A stretch of 64,000 bases of DNA from Sporosarcina sp. FSL K6-1522 (GCF_038622445.1 NZ_CP152019.1:310001-374000), one strand, 5' to 3'. Counted from the stretch's first letter, positions 36,036 to 44,590 are shown. The notes: generated from the sequence alone by a model not told the origin. Made by a program: numbers and translations.

Positions 36036-36449
36036 TTATTTTTCTAGGTTTGTATTTGCTAACTCTTCAATCGCAGGAATATCTGCGGGTGCCCAGTTAA
36101 GTGACGGTAACTCTTCTCTCGAAACCCATCTTATTTCCGCATGTTCTGAAATGACAGGCGTTCCTGATACGATCTTCGCCATAAATGTCTCTAATCTCAC
36201 GATGACTTTTTCATATTCATATGTCGTATCCTCGACATGATCAAAAACTTCAATCGTACAACCTAATTCTTCTTGGATTTCTCGTTTCAATGCCTCTTCT
36301 TTCGTTTCCCCTACTTCAATCTTACCGCCTGGAAACTCCCATAAATTCGGCAATGTCATATCTGGTCCTCGTAGCGCACAAAGTATTTCCTTCTGTTCAT
36401 TTTCAATAATTGCACCTACAACATGTACGGATTTTTTAATGATACTCAC
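36036..36449 (-). CDS. NUDIX hydrolase, MutT/CTP-pyrophosphohydrolase type
   Basis: 137 aa. Complete NUDIX box GGKIEVGETKEEALKREIQE (residues about 41-60, then ELG), preceded by the LWEFPGG phrase of (d)NTP pyrophosphohydrolases of the MutT/NudG group; C-terminal EIRWVSREELPSLNWAPAD matches the NudG-type nucleobase region. Hydrolyses a nucleoside triphosphate, possibly oxidised or modified. Starts at GTG 36449. First gene of a pair with the PLD-helicase protein (23-bp gap), suggesting a nucleotide-related function or signal in that system rather than general housekeeping. Confidence 0.88.
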   Translation of the reverse strand: MSIIKKSVHVVGAIIENEQKEILCALRGPDMTLPNLWEFPGGKIEVGETKEEALKREIQEELGCTIEVFDHVEDTTYEYEKVIVRLETFMAKIVSGTPVISEHAEIRWVSREELPSLNWAPADIPAIEELANTNLEK

Positions 36450-36525
36450 CTTTTCTTTCTATCTTAGTCAATCCTGATACCGAATTATCTGTATACAAAC
36501 ATTATCCGACACCCGCCCCTAATTT

Positions 36526-36906
36526 TCAACAATCACCCCAATCAGCCCAATAAGCATCTCCATTTCCATTATCATGCATATTTAAGTATTCCCCCCACGT
36601 AATGACTTTCGTTAAACATTTCTCACTACAATACTGCGATGCATCCGATTCAAAGCAAAATCCTTCTTGCATCGGTGCTCCACATTCTGAGCATAATCGT
36701 TCCTCTTCCTCTGAGTCTTTCATGCGAAGGCCTTGGGTAGCAAGCGCGACACTCAATTCAAAACGTGTTGTATAAACGAATTTAAAGTTCTCATCATCCA
36801 CATTATAAATCGCGCACAGTTCATCACCTTCTACTAATATCCCATTATGAACAATCATACTCCCGTTATCATCCAGCATTTGAATATCTGTGCATTTGAA
36901 GTTCAA
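36526..36906 (-). CDS. Small zinc-site protein, unknown
   Basis: About 126 aa. An N-terminal beta-rich part (GSMIVHNGILVEGDELCAIY) is followed by a metal-binding pair CSECGAP...YCSEKC near residues 71-97, and an acidic aromatic tail ending AYWADWGDC. No family recognised. TTG 36906 is chosen since AGAGGAGAG lies 6 bases upstream; the frame is open to a GTG at 36939 that lacks an SD. Similar CxxC/CSxxC spacing occurs in the protein at 16965-17408, but the two are otherwise different. Confidence 0.55.
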   Translation of the reverse strand: MNFKCTDIQMLDDNGSMIVHNGILVEGDELCAIYNVDDENFKFVYTTRFELSVALATQGLRMKDSEEEERLCSECGAPMQEGFCFESDASQYCSEKCLTKVITWGEYLNMHDNGNGDAYWADWGDC

Positions 36907-37023
36907 TGTCTCTCCTCTACTTATATATCCGATCCCCACAATAGTTTTTCTAAACTAGCTCGTTTCAACTTGCGAATGCCTGTTATCCTTACTTTTAAAC
37001 GAGGTGATTAAATTGCACAATTC

Positions 37024-37065
37024 AAAAATCCCTAGCTATGAAAACTTTCATAGCTAGGGATTTTT
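37024..37065. terminator. 20-bp terminator after the aldolase gene
   Basis: AAAAATCCCTAGCTATGAAA (37024-37043) pairs perfectly with TTTCATAGCTAGGGATTTTT (37046-37065). Works for the minus-strand operon and, by symmetry, the other way. Confidence 0.9.
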
Positions 37066-37079
37066 ATTCTAAACACCGA

Positions 37080-37967
37080 TTATCGAACAGGCACAATGAG
37101 TTCGTCTAGTGTATTTTTCAATTCGACAACTACTTCAAGTGAAGGGTCTACTAATGGGACAGAAACCGAGCCTACTGGCAAACCGATCATGTTTAACGCC
37201 GCTTTTAGTGGTCCAGGGTTTCCTTCACGGTAAAGTGCTTTCATGAGCGGGAAGAATTTTGCATGGAGCGCAACAGCTTCCTCGTATTTTTTTTCTTGAA
37301 CTAAATCATAGACTTTTACCCAGACATCTGGGATTAGGTTAGAACTAGCTGTAATTGCACCGGGCACCCCCGCAATGAATGATGACACTGCACGATAGTC
37401 TTCGCCGCATAGAACCGCTATTTTGTCTCCTACAGATTGAATCAATTCAATCACATCACCAATATTATCCGTACATACTTTCATGGCCACGACGTTAGGG
37501 ATTTTTTCAACAACTGTTTTCACGACATCATTTGTCATGTTCACACCTGTTTTGTAAGGGATGTTATACAGAATAATCGGCATGTCCAATGCTTCATCAA
37601 GCGCTTCATAGTATCGCAGAAAACCATCTTTCGTCGGGCTGACGTAAAACGGTGTAACAACCATCACAGAATCTGCGCCAGCTTGTTTTGCATACTTCCC
37701 TAATTCAATATTGTCACCTAGCCCTGGGGATAATAGACCAACGACAACAGGCACTCTCCCTGCCGCTTCTTCCACAGCAATATCAATCGCAATTTTTCGC
37801 TGTTCATCATTTAATGCTGTATATTCACCCGTCCCTCCTAAAACTAGAAGTGAGTGCACATTGTTTTTTAGTTGGTCTTGAATTAATGCTGCAAAACCTG
37901 TTTTATCTACTAATCTGTTTTCAGTTAATGGGGTCACCAATGCGGTCATAATTCCTTTATAATTCAT
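37080..37967 (-). CDS. DapA/N-acetylneuraminate lyase-family aldolase
   Basis: 295-aa TIM-barrel class I aldolase. Seen: GGTGEYTAL near residue 44 (carboxylate-binding), catalytic Tyr in LYNIPYKTG (about 134) and the Schiff-base Lys in VVAMKVCTDN (about 163). The family includes dihydrodipicolinate synthase and catabolic pyruvate-forming aldolases. The context (GntR-regulated ABC transporter and two hydroxyacid dehydrogenases, not lysine genes) favours a catabolic 2-oxoacid aldolase. ATG has a good AGGAG; it begins 1 bp after the dehydrogenase stop and is cotranscribed with it. Confidence 0.9.
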   Translation of the reverse strand: MNYKGIMTALVTPLTENRLVDKTGFAALIQDQLKNNVHSLLVLGGTGEYTALNDEQRKIAIDIAVEEAAGRVPVVVGLLSPGLGDNIELGKYAKQAGADSVMVVTPFYVSPTKDGFLRYYEALDEALDMPIILYNIPYKTGVNMTNDVVKTVVEKIPNVVAMKVCTDNIGDVIELIQSVGDKIAVLCGEDYRAVSSFIAGVPGAITASSNLIPDVWVKVYDLVQEKKYEEAVALHAKFFPLMKALYREGNPGPLKAALNMIGLPVGSVSVPLVDPSLEVVVELKNTLDELIVPVR

Positions 37968-37968
37968 A

Positions 37969-38982
37969 TTAATTAACTCCTTCTAATTGGGATTTTTTAT
38001 TTAATGCGCGTGCATTTCCGATTACATGATGATTCACTAGATTACGGGATATCCTCCCCTGAATAGCGTTTCCAACTTCTTGCGTTATGGACTCTGAGCA
38101 TCGGTCTTTTGCTTCCAATGTATCGCCACCAAAATGAGGTGTGAAAATTACATTTTCCAATTTGAATAGCGGATTTTGAGGACTTGGTGGCTCTTGTTCT
38201 AGAACGTCTAAAGCAGCCCCCGCTATTTTCTTTTGATTCAAGGCTACGAATAGCGCTTCTTCATTGATTAATGGGCCCCTACCAAGGTTAATAATAAATG
38301 CCGTTTCCTTCATTGCTTCGAATTGATCGTAGGAGAACGAATGATGTGTTCCCTTTGTCAGAGGCGCATGCAATGAAATAAAATCACACTGTGAGAGACA
38401 TCCATTTAGATCCTCTATTTTGACCACTCCATGTAACTTCATCTCCGACTCTGAAACAAAAGGGTCAAAGCCTAGCACACTCATATTAAACGCTTTCGCT
38501 TTCTTCGCTAAATCCTGTCCTACTTTCCCCATCCCGACAATTAACAAGGTTTTCGCATTGATTTCCATTGGAAAGTAAATTTCTCGATAACGCCACTCGT
38601 TACTCCGAACCTTAGAATCACTCACGAGTAAATTTCTGCTTAACGCAAGGATTGATAACATCGCATGTTCAGCGACTGAAGTGTAATTACTGGATGGTGC
38701 ATTCAATACCATGACCCCATTTTCTGTTGCGCTTCGAACATCGATATGATCTAGGCCAACACCGTGCATGCCAACGACTTCTAATGTTGGGCAAGATTCC
38801 AATACCCTTTTTGTGATTTCTTCTGTTCTTACAATAACGGCTGAAGCTTTATGCGTATTGATCATGTTAATGATTGTCTCTTCTGAACCATCTGACGCAA
38901 CAACAACATTAAAATGATTGCGCAGATTATTTACGCCGATTGGACGAATTGTCGGTTCAATTAACAACACTGTTTTGTTCAC
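37969..38982 (-). CDS. D-isomer-specific 2-hydroxyacid dehydrogenase
   Basis: About 337 aa, SerA/PGDH-like catalytic core without ACT domain. NAD-binding GMGKVGQDLAKKAKAF (about 150), catalytic Arg in NLGRGPLI, Glu in VLEQEPP and His in FTPHFGGDT form the usual triad. Reduces or oxidises a D-2-hydroxyacid; the substrate is not evident. GTG 38982 is chosen, 4-5 bases after GGGGGG; the open frame runs back to 39006 through the operator palindrome at 39005-39020. A terminator-like stem lies upstream (39062-39090), so this gene and the aldolase probably have their own promoter under the regulon's GntR repressor. Confidence 0.88.
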   Translation of the reverse strand: MNKTVLLIEPTIRPIGVNNLRNHFNVVVASDGSEETIINMINTHKASAVIVRTEEITKRVLESCPTLEVVGMHGVGLDHIDVRSATENGVMVLNAPSSNYTSVAEHAMLSILALSRNLLVSDSKVRSNEWRYREIYFPMEINAKTLLIVGMGKVGQDLAKKAKAFNMSVLGFDPFVSESEMKLHGVVKIEDLNGCLSQCDFISLHAPLTKGTHHSFSYDQFEAMKETAFIINLGRGPLINEEALFVALNQKKIAGAALDVLEQEPPSPQNPLFKLENVIFTPHFGGDTLEAKDRCSESITQEVGNAIQGRISRNLVNHHVIGNARALNKKSQLEGVN

Positions 38983-39004
38983 TTTATCCCCCCGCACTGA
39001 TAAC

Positions 39005-39020
39005 ACTTAGTATACTAAGT
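39005..39020. promoter_or_regulatory. GntR operator O1
   Basis: Perfect 16-bp palindrome ACTTAGTATACTAAGT, 22 bp before the GTG of the D-hydroxyacid dehydrogenase. It contains TATACT on the minus strand, a possible -10 box with TTAAAA 18 bp upstream. Same word as O2 and O3. Confidence 0.65.
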
Positions 39021-39099
39021 TATTTTAAAAAATTTTAAAATCTGCATTTGAAAATAGTAGCCCTCGTTTAACATAAACAAAGGGCTATTTTCACTTACC

Positions 39100-39822
39100 T
39101 TATAATACTTTTGACAAAAAAGATTTTGTTCGCTCATGCGTTGGCTTTGTAAAGATATCTTCTGGCTTTCCTTCCTCAACAATAACGCCTCCATCGATAT
39201 AAATGACACGGTCTGCGACCTCACGTGCAAAGCCCATCTCATGTGTAACGATGACCATTGTCATTCCTTCATTAGCCAGTTGCTTCATAACCCTTAACAC
39301 TTCTCCAACCATTTCAGGATCGAGCGCGGAAGTTGGTTCGTCGAATAACATGACATGTGGCTCCATCGCTAACGCTCTTGCAATGGCGACCCTCTGCTGT
39401 TGACCTCCAGATAAATTTGCTGGATGTACCTTTGCTTTTTCAGCCAAGCCAACCTTGTCCAACAATTCCATCGCTTGTACTTCGGCATCCTGTTTCGTTT
39501 TCTTTTTTAACTTCATTGGTGCTAGCGTAATGTTATCAATAACCGTTTTTTGCGGAAAAAGATTGAATTGCTGAAAGACCATACCCATTTTCTGCCGAAG
39601 TTTATTAATATCTGAGCCTTTATCAACGATATTATTTCCCTCAATGACAATATCACCGGACGTCGGTTCTTCTAATAAATTGAGGCATCGCAAGAATGTA
39701 CTCTTTCCAGAACCAGAGGAACCAATGATACAGACAACTTCTTTGGGTTCAATTGTCGTGCTAATTCCTTTTAGTACCTCTAATTCTCCGAAGGACTTTG
39801 TCAGGTTCTTCACTGTAATCAT
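39100..39822 (-). CDS. Polar amino acid-type ABC transporter ATPase (GlnQ family)
   Basis: 240 aa. Walker [10 protein letters not shown] (about 34-42), Q loop VFQQFNLFP, signature [15 protein letters not shown], Walker [18 protein letters not shown] loop VTHEMGFA. This is the GlnQ/HisP clade that energises uptake of amino acids or similar small polar compounds. Overlaps the upstream permease gene by 4 bases. The presence of hydroxyacid dehydrogenases in the regulon suggests the cargo is an organic acid or amino acid analogue. Confidence 0.95.
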   Translation of the reverse strand: MITVKNLTKSFGELEVLKGISTTIEPKEVVCIIGSSGSGKSTFLRCLNLLEEPTSGDIVIEGNNIVDKGSDINKLRQKMGMVFQQFNLFPQKTVIDNITLAPMKLKKKTKQDAEVQAMELLDKVGLAEKAKVHPANLSGGQQQRVAIARALAMEPHVMLFDEPTSALDPEMVGEVLRVMKQLANEGMTMVIVTHEMGFAREVADRVIYIDGGVIVEEGKPEDIFTKPTHERTKSFLSKVL

Positions 39823-40481
39823 GTAATGACAAACCTCCGTTCCATTCGAGTAGAAATTAGCGAAACTGAGTAGATGGTAATGAAGTAGAATACTGCAACC
39901 ACCGACAAGATTTCAAATGATCTAAAATTCATAGCATAAATCGATTGCCCTACCATCGTCAATTCCGCAATTCCAATAACAGACAGCATTGAAGTGTCTT
40001 TAATAGCATGCGTCAACTGGTTAACAAACGAAGGAATCATTCGACGCACTGCTTGTGGCAAAATGATTAAACGCATCGTTTGGGCATACGAAAAACCAAG
40101 TGATCGTCCTGCTTCCATTTGTCCTTTGCCAATCGATTCAATGCCACCGCGTAGAATTTCGGTCATATACGCCCCTATATTCAAACTAATAGCGATTAGT
40201 CCTGCAGTAAAGGCAGAAAGACTTATATCTAAAACCGTCGGTACACCGAAGTAGATGAATAAAATCTGAATCAGTATTGGTGTTCCCCGAATAATATTGA
40301 CGTAAATTGCTGCTGGATATCTTAAAATCGCGTACTTTGACATGCGCATAAAACATGCTACCAAACCGATGACAAGTGAGATCAGTATCGAGATTACAGA
40401 AATACACACGGTCATATATAAGCCTTGTAAAAGATAAGGCATGGCATCTTTTATAACTTGAATCGTCTCCAATTTCTCCAC
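39819..40481 (-). CDS. ABC transporter permease (HisMQ/GlnP family)
   Basis: 220 aa, five hydrophobic helices. The coupling EAA loop is [20 protein letters not shown] and a family phrase [11 protein letters not shown] precedes it. Acts as a homodimer with the downstream ATPase (4-bp overlap). The 33-bp gap from the binding-protein gene upstream shows one operon. Possible start ATG 40481 with AGGTGGAG upstream. Confidence 0.94.
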   Translation of the reverse strand: MEKLETIQVIKDAMPYLLQGLYMTVCISVISILISLVIGLVACFMRMSKYAILRYPAAIYVNIIRGTPILIQILFIYFGVPTVLDISLSAFTAGLIAISLNIGAYMTEILRGGIESIGKGQMEAGRSLGFSYAQTMRLIILPQAVRRMIPSFVNQLTHAIKDTSMLSVIGIAELTMVGQSIYAMNFRSFEILSVVAVFYFITIYSVSLISTRMERRFVIT

Positions 40482-40514
40482 CTCTATTCGACATTTTTAA
40501 ATAGCTAAAAGTAA

Positions 40515-41285
40515 TTATTCACCAAACCACTGTAAATGGATTTTATCGTATTCTCCGTTTTCACGAATCTCTGCCAAACCTGTATTTAGTTTCTTTAGTA
40601 GTTCTTCATTGCCCTTTTTAACAGCGAAAGCATGTTCATCTTCCGTCAAATAGTCCCCAACAATTCGGAATTTCACATTATCTCCATCAACGGATAATCG
40701 ATAATCAACAGTTGGTGAATTAAGTACCAAGGCATCCGCACTTCCATTCTCCACATCTAAGTACAATGCATCCGTTTCTTTCAAAGGCTTTGCTGTTCCA
40801 CCATATTGCTCAGCCAGTTCTTGTGCCTTTTCATAAGTTGTCGAACCTTGCGTAGCAACAATTGTTTTCCCCGTTAAATCATCTAGTGATTGAATTGAAC
40901 TATCATTCGCAACAACGACAACAAGTCCAGAAGTCAAAAATATATCTGTGAAGTCCACTACTTCCCGACGCTCATCACGAATGACTAGCGAAGATGCTAT
41001 ATCTACCTGATTGGACTGCAAGCCAGGAATAAACCCATCAAATTTCATTTCCTTAAATTCTAGCGCTAAGTCTTCTTCCCCTGAAATCGCTTTCAATATA
41101 TCATACTCAAAACCTGTAAGTTCCCCGTCTTTTTTAAAAATTAATGGTGGGTAGTTATTTAATGCTGCAACGCTTGCTTTAGTTGTCGCTGTAGCATCTT
41201 TTTCACTATCGCCACACCCCATAAGAAAAATTGTCAGAAGCCCCATCATCCCAAACGCCATTAGCACTTTCTTAAATGTAAACAT
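40515..41285 (-). CDS. ABC transporter substrate-binding lipoprotein 1
   Basis: 256 aa, family 3 (SBP_bac_3) periplasmic-type binding protein anchored as a lipoprotein (cysteine in FLMGCGDS, about residue 24). Typical stretches: ELTGFEYDILKAI, MKFDGFIPGLQSNQVD, VDFTDIF, and GKTIVATQGSTT. First gene of the ABC operon, behind a promoter with operator O2. It is a close paralogue of the protein at 42531-43313 across the divergent GntR gene. Ligand unknown: the usual amino-acid carboxylate Arg is seen in DERREVVDF. Confidence 0.93.
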   Translation of the reverse strand: MFTFKKVLMAFGMMGLLTIFLMGCGDSEKDATATTKASVAALNNYPPLIFKKDGELTGFEYDILKAISGEEDLALEFKEMKFDGFIPGLQSNQVDIASSLVIRDERREVVDFTDIFLTSGLVVVVANDSSIQSLDDLTGKTIVATQGSTTYEKAQELAEQYGGTAKPLKETDALYLDVENGSADALVLNSPTVDYRLSVDGDNVKFRIVGDYLTEDEHAFAVKKGNEELLKKLNTGLAEIRENGEYDKIHLQWFGE

Positions 41286-41360
41286 TTTTTCTCCCCCTTT
41301 GCCTTTTACTCTCCACCAGAAAACACTTGTGCATATTTTCCGACGAGAGTGAATAGATAC

Positions 41361-41408
41361 ATATTAAATGATAGGGTTATAGATTGTCAACAACATATGA
41401 TACTAAGT
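41361..41408 (-). promoter_or_regulatory. Promoter and operator O2 of the ABC operon
   Basis: Minus strand: ACTTAGTATCATATGT (41408-41393), then TG, then TTGACA (41390-41385), 18-bp spacer, TAATAT (41366-41361). The operator abuts the -35 at exactly the distance seen at O3 on the other side. Confidence 0.7.
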
Positions 41409-41480
41409 ATTAATAATCATAGTTGTAATCTATCATTCACTTATTCACTAACTACCTAGTCCATTGATTTTCAGAAGAAG

Positions 41481-41514
41481 AAAACCTTTGTCATTTTCTA
41501 AGACAAAGGTTTTT
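41481..41514 (-). terminator. Terminator overlapping the end of gntR
   Basis: AAACCTTTGTC (minus) pairs with GACAAAGGTTT across 41512-41482; the left arm lies inside the last codons of the regulator. T-rich sequence follows on the minus strand. Confidence 0.65.
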
Positions 41515-42232
41515 CAAGTTCATATTGATAATGTGAATAGTATTTCCAGTTATCCGTGTTGATATAAAAAATGTTCACTTCTACAGGCATTTCCTCTTCT
41601 GTGTAGGACAATCGAGTTCCTTTTAATACTGCAGAATCGCTTGCAATCTGCAAGGCACCTGCAATATAAGGGTCTACGATGACTGCTTCGATTTCATCCT
41701 CTACCTCAGAAAATTCTATTCCGACCTTCTCTTTCAACAGCTTTTGAACAGAGGAAAATGCTTCATCCTCTTCGTAAGCCTCAATTGGAATTATCGGACG
41801 AATATAATGCTCCAAATAAAACATCGGTTGATTATTTAAATACCTAATCCGCTTTAAATAAATTAACTCTTCATTTTCATTTACTTGAAGAAGATTAGCG
41901 TAATGTGGGGATACCACTTTTTTTATCTCTATCGTCCGGACAGATATCTTTTCCCAATCCATTGAATATTGATTGCGAAAACCAGACATACTTGTCCACG
42001 ATTCTTTAGGCTGCCGATTGGCTACAAAGGAACCTTTTCCTTGTACTCTATAAATATACCCATCATTTTCAAGTTGCTTTAATGCTTGTCTTACTGGCGT
42101 TCTACTTACTTTAAACATCTTCTCTAGCTCAATTTCTGAAGGTAAAAGATCCCCAATGTGATGAATTCCATCTAGGATTTTCTGCCGAATTGTATCATGA
42201 ATGATTTGATACGCAGGTTTTGTCGTATGGAT
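41498..42232 (-). CDS. GntR/HutC-family regulator with no ordinary start codon
   Basis: Winged-helix DNA-binding domain followed by a UTRA ligand domain (from about residue 80: SWTSMSGFRNQ to the end). From ATG 42118 only 206 aa are read, beginning inside the wHTH at the recognition helix (MFKVSRTPVRQALKQLEND). Upstream in the same frame, without stops, lies the missing part (KPAYQIIHDTIRQKIL then LLPSEIELEK), back to GGTGGAGGAG. The only candidate initiators there are ATC (42232) or ACG (42226). So either a rare start codon is used or a small sequence change has broken the start. It lies between two divergent units carrying the same operators and is their likely regulator. Confidence 0.8.
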   Translation of the reverse strand: MHTTKPAYQIIHDTIRQKILDGIHHIGDLLPSEIELEKMFKVSRTPVRQALKQLENDGYIYRVQGKGSFVANRQPKESWTSMSGFRNQYSMDWEKISVRTIEIKKVVSPHYANLLQVNENEELIYLKRIRYLNNQPMFYLEHYIRPIIPIEAYEEDEAFSSVQKLLKEKVGIEFSEVEDEIEAVIVDPYIAGALQIASDSAVLKGTRLSYTEEEMPVEVNIFYINTDNWKYYSHYQYELEKPLS

Positions 42233-42341
42233 GGCTCCTCCACCCCTCTCATGTTTAAAATTATAGTAACTTTAAATACGCTTAATTACAACAACGCATG
42301 ATACTAAAAATTCTCACACTTGCATTATAACATAAATTAAC

Positions 42342-42383
42342 ACTTAGTATTATAAGTTGTTGACAACTCGTTTCTTTATGAGC
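42342..42383 (+). promoter_or_regulatory. Promoter and operator O3 of the second binding-protein operon
   Basis: ACTTAGTATTATAAGT (42342-42357), then TG, then TTGACA (42360-42365) and a weak TACGAT at 18 bp. Spacing operator-TG-TTGACA equals that at O2. Confidence 0.7.
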
Positions 42384-42530
42384 TACGATAATCCACATGA
42401 TAATTATCTGAAAAAACTGACTAAATGATCATTATTCATTGCTGCTACATGACTCGGAGGCTGAAAGGAGGTGGTCTATGCGTAAGACAATTAGCATTAC
42501 TTATAAAAATTCAAGGAAATGGGGATGGAT

Positions 42531-43313
42531 ATGAAAAAAAGTACTTTGTTTATTACGACAATCTGTGTGCTACTAGTGATTCTTTCTGGCTGTGGGGATA
42601 ATTCTACACATACGAGTGAAAAATCAAATACTGAAAATCCAACGACAGTGGCCGTCGCTGTTCTTAATAACTATCCTCCCCTTATTTACAAAGATCAAGG
42701 GCAATTAAGTGGGATGGATTATGACATACTCAACGCAATTGCAAAACATGAGAATCTTGCTCTTGAGTATAAGGAAATGAAGTTTGATGGTTTCTTCGCT
42801 GCTTTACAAGCCCGTCAGGCAGATGTAGCGGCAAGTGGAATTACGATTACAGATGAGCGCAAAGAAATCGTTGACTTTACAGATGTTTATTACGAATCTG
42901 GTCTTGTACTTGTAACCAGAAATGATAGTTCGATTGAAACATTTGAAGACTTAAAAGACAAAACAATCGTCGCAACGAACGGCTCTACGACACATGAAAT
43001 GGCGAAAGAAGTTGCTGCACAGTATGATGCAAAATCCAAAGCTCTTAAAGAAACAGATACCGTTTATTTAGACGTCGAAAATGGCTATTCGGATGCACTC
43101 ATCATGAACCGACCGCCGCTATTATACAAAATGAAAGTAAGCGGAGATAACAATAAACTTAAAATTGTTGGAGAAAATCTCACGATTGATCGTTATGCCT
43201 ATGCAGTTTCCAAAGATAAACCCGAGCTCAAAGAAAAATTAAATAGCGGACTACAAAAGATTAAAATTAGCGGAGAATATGATGAAATTGTTGATAAATG
43301 GTTAAGTGAATAA
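42531..43313 (+). CDS. ABC transporter substrate-binding lipoprotein 2
   Basis: 260 aa, SBP_bac_3 family, lipoprotein cysteine in ILSGCGDN (about residue 20). Shares long stretches with the protein at 40515-41285, including LNNYPPLI, EMKFDGF, GKTIVA/DKTIVA and YLDVENG, so the two arose by duplication. No permease or ATPase accompanies it; it may deliver a second ligand to the transporter across the gntR gene. ATG 42531 follows GGGGATGG; ATGs at 42519 and 42525 are alternatives. Followed 34 bp later by the Ldh2-family dehydrogenase. Confidence 0.9.
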   Translation: MKKSTLFITTICVLLVILSGCGDNSTHTSEKSNTENPTTVAVAVLNNYPPLIYKDQGQLSGMDYDILNAIAKHENLALEYKEMKFDGFFAALQARQADVAASGITITDERKEIVDFTDVYYESGLVLVTRNDSSIETFEDLKDKTIVATNGSTTHEMAKEVAAQYDAKSKALKETDTVYLDVENGYSDALIMNRPPLLYKMKVSGDNNKLKIVGENLTIDRYAYAVSKDKPELKEKLNSGLQKIKISGEYDEIVDKWLSE

Positions 43314-43347
43314 TTTTATGAACACTAGTCTATTAGGGGGGATTTTC

Positions 43348-44409
43348 ATGAGAACAATCAATCCAGTAAATCATAAAAAACTAATCATAGATGTGCTAAC
43401 AATGGCAGGACTTACAACCGAACAAGCAGTGACTGCGAGTACAGTCATGGCATATGCTGATCAGCGAGGCATTGATTCACATGGGATGATTTTATTGAAC
43501 ACCTACGTAGAAAGAATTGAAAAGCAGATTATAAAGAAAAAACCTTCATATACATGGGAATTAAACAAAGGGGTCATTGCTTTATTAGATGGTGATCTAG
43601 GTATGGGCCATTATATTGGTGACATCGCCATGAAGAAAGCGATTCAATTGGCGAAAGAACATACAATTGGTTTAGTATTCGTAAAAAACACATCTCATTA
43701 CGGTGCATCTGGTTATTATACAGAGCTGGCTGCAAAGGAAGATATGATAGGTTTTAGTACAACTAATACTTTGCCATTAATGGCACCTACCGGCGGAGCT
43801 GAACGTGTTTTAGGAAATAATCCAATTTCATTTTCAATTCCACGTGAAGCAGAAAACCCAATCATTTTGGATATTGCATCCTCAGTGGTGGCTGCAGGAA
43901 AATTAATGGTAGCAGAACAAAAGAAGCAAGAAATCCCACTCGACTGGGCGTTAGACATTGACGGAAATCCTACAACCGATCCTTACGCTGGATTTAAGGG
44001 AGGTGGCTCTTTAATCCCATTAGGTAACCATAAGGGATATGGATTATCTTTAATTATGGATGTTCTAGCAGGCATACTAACAGGCGCTGGATATGGAAAA
44101 AATGTAGGCCATTCAGATATTGGTTTCGTCATGATGGCCATCAACACTTCCGCTGTTATGGACAAGAATAAGTACAATACAAGATTGAATGATTTAACTG
44201 GAATGGTCAAAGACTCAAAAAAAGCAAAAGGAACAGATAACATTTACCTTCCAGGTGAAATCGAATATCTTAATCAAAAAACACGCCTCGCGCAAGGAAT
44301 ACCTGTCAATAAGAACCTATACACGGAATTAGAAAAATTAACAGCCAAGCTTGGCCTGAATATGAATGATTACTTTACTGTTCAACAAATGGACAGTTCG
44401 ATCGTTTAA
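43348..44409 (+). CDS. Ldh2/malate-lactate-type NAD(P)-dependent dehydrogenase
   Basis: 353 aa of the Ldh2 (MDH2) family: DQRGIDSHGMI with the conserved SHG, TSHYGASGYYTELA, NNPISFSIP, DIASSVVAAGK and the cofactor loop GNHKGYGLSLIMDVLAG. Known members act on L-2-hydroxyacids (malate, sulfolactate, ureidoglycolate) or cyclic imino acids. ATG 43348 has TAGGGGGG 6 bases upstream; the frame opens earlier but overlaps the previous gene. With the D-hydroxyacid dehydrogenase on the other side of the regulon it forms an opposite-stereochemistry pair, suggesting conversion of one isomer to the other through a 2-oxoacid. Confidence 0.9.
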   Translation: MRTINPVNHKKLIIDVLTMAGLTTEQAVTASTVMAYADQRGIDSHGMILLNTYVERIEKQIIKKKPSYTWELNKGVIALLDGDLGMGHYIGDIAMKKAIQLAKEHTIGLVFVKNTSHYGASGYYTELAAKEDMIGFSTTNTLPLMAPTGGAERVLGNNPISFSIPREAENPIILDIASSVVAAGKLMVAEQKKQEIPLDWALDIDGNPTTDPYAGFKGGGSLIPLGNHKGYGLSLIMDVLAGILTGAGYGKNVGHSDIGFVMMAINTSAVMDKNKYNTRLNDLTGMVKDSKKAKGTDNIYLPGEIEYLNQKTRLAQGIPVNKNLYTELEKLTAKLGLNMNDYFTVQQMDSSIV

Positions 44410-44495
44410 ATAATTTCAATCTATTAATACTAGAATTATTCGAGGTCATATGTAATCTCTAGCATTCGTTTTTCTATCTTCACTATTTTTGTGGA

Positions 44496-44590
44496 CGAGT
44501 GCTTGTCACCGTTGCTTTTTGAGTATGGATTCTCCTAGGAGTCCGTGCGCAGGTTTTCATAGTGTTGTGGTAACAGGCACTCGAACGTTC
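44496..44590. repeat. Inverted/dispersed repeat with CAGGCACTCG arm
   Basis: CGAGTGCTTGTCACC at the left can pair with GGTAACAGGCACTCG at the right (two G-U pairs), forming a long hairpin. The right half (CCTAGGAGTC ... TAGTGTTGTGGTAACAGGC) recurs at 53338-53395. It lies between the dehydrogenase and a tiny gene. Confidence 0.6.

Noticed and set aside
37080..37967. True dapA for lysine biosynthesis
   Set aside because: No lysine-pathway neighbours, and it is placed in a GntR-controlled transport and dehydrogenase regulon, so the catabolic reading is preferred.
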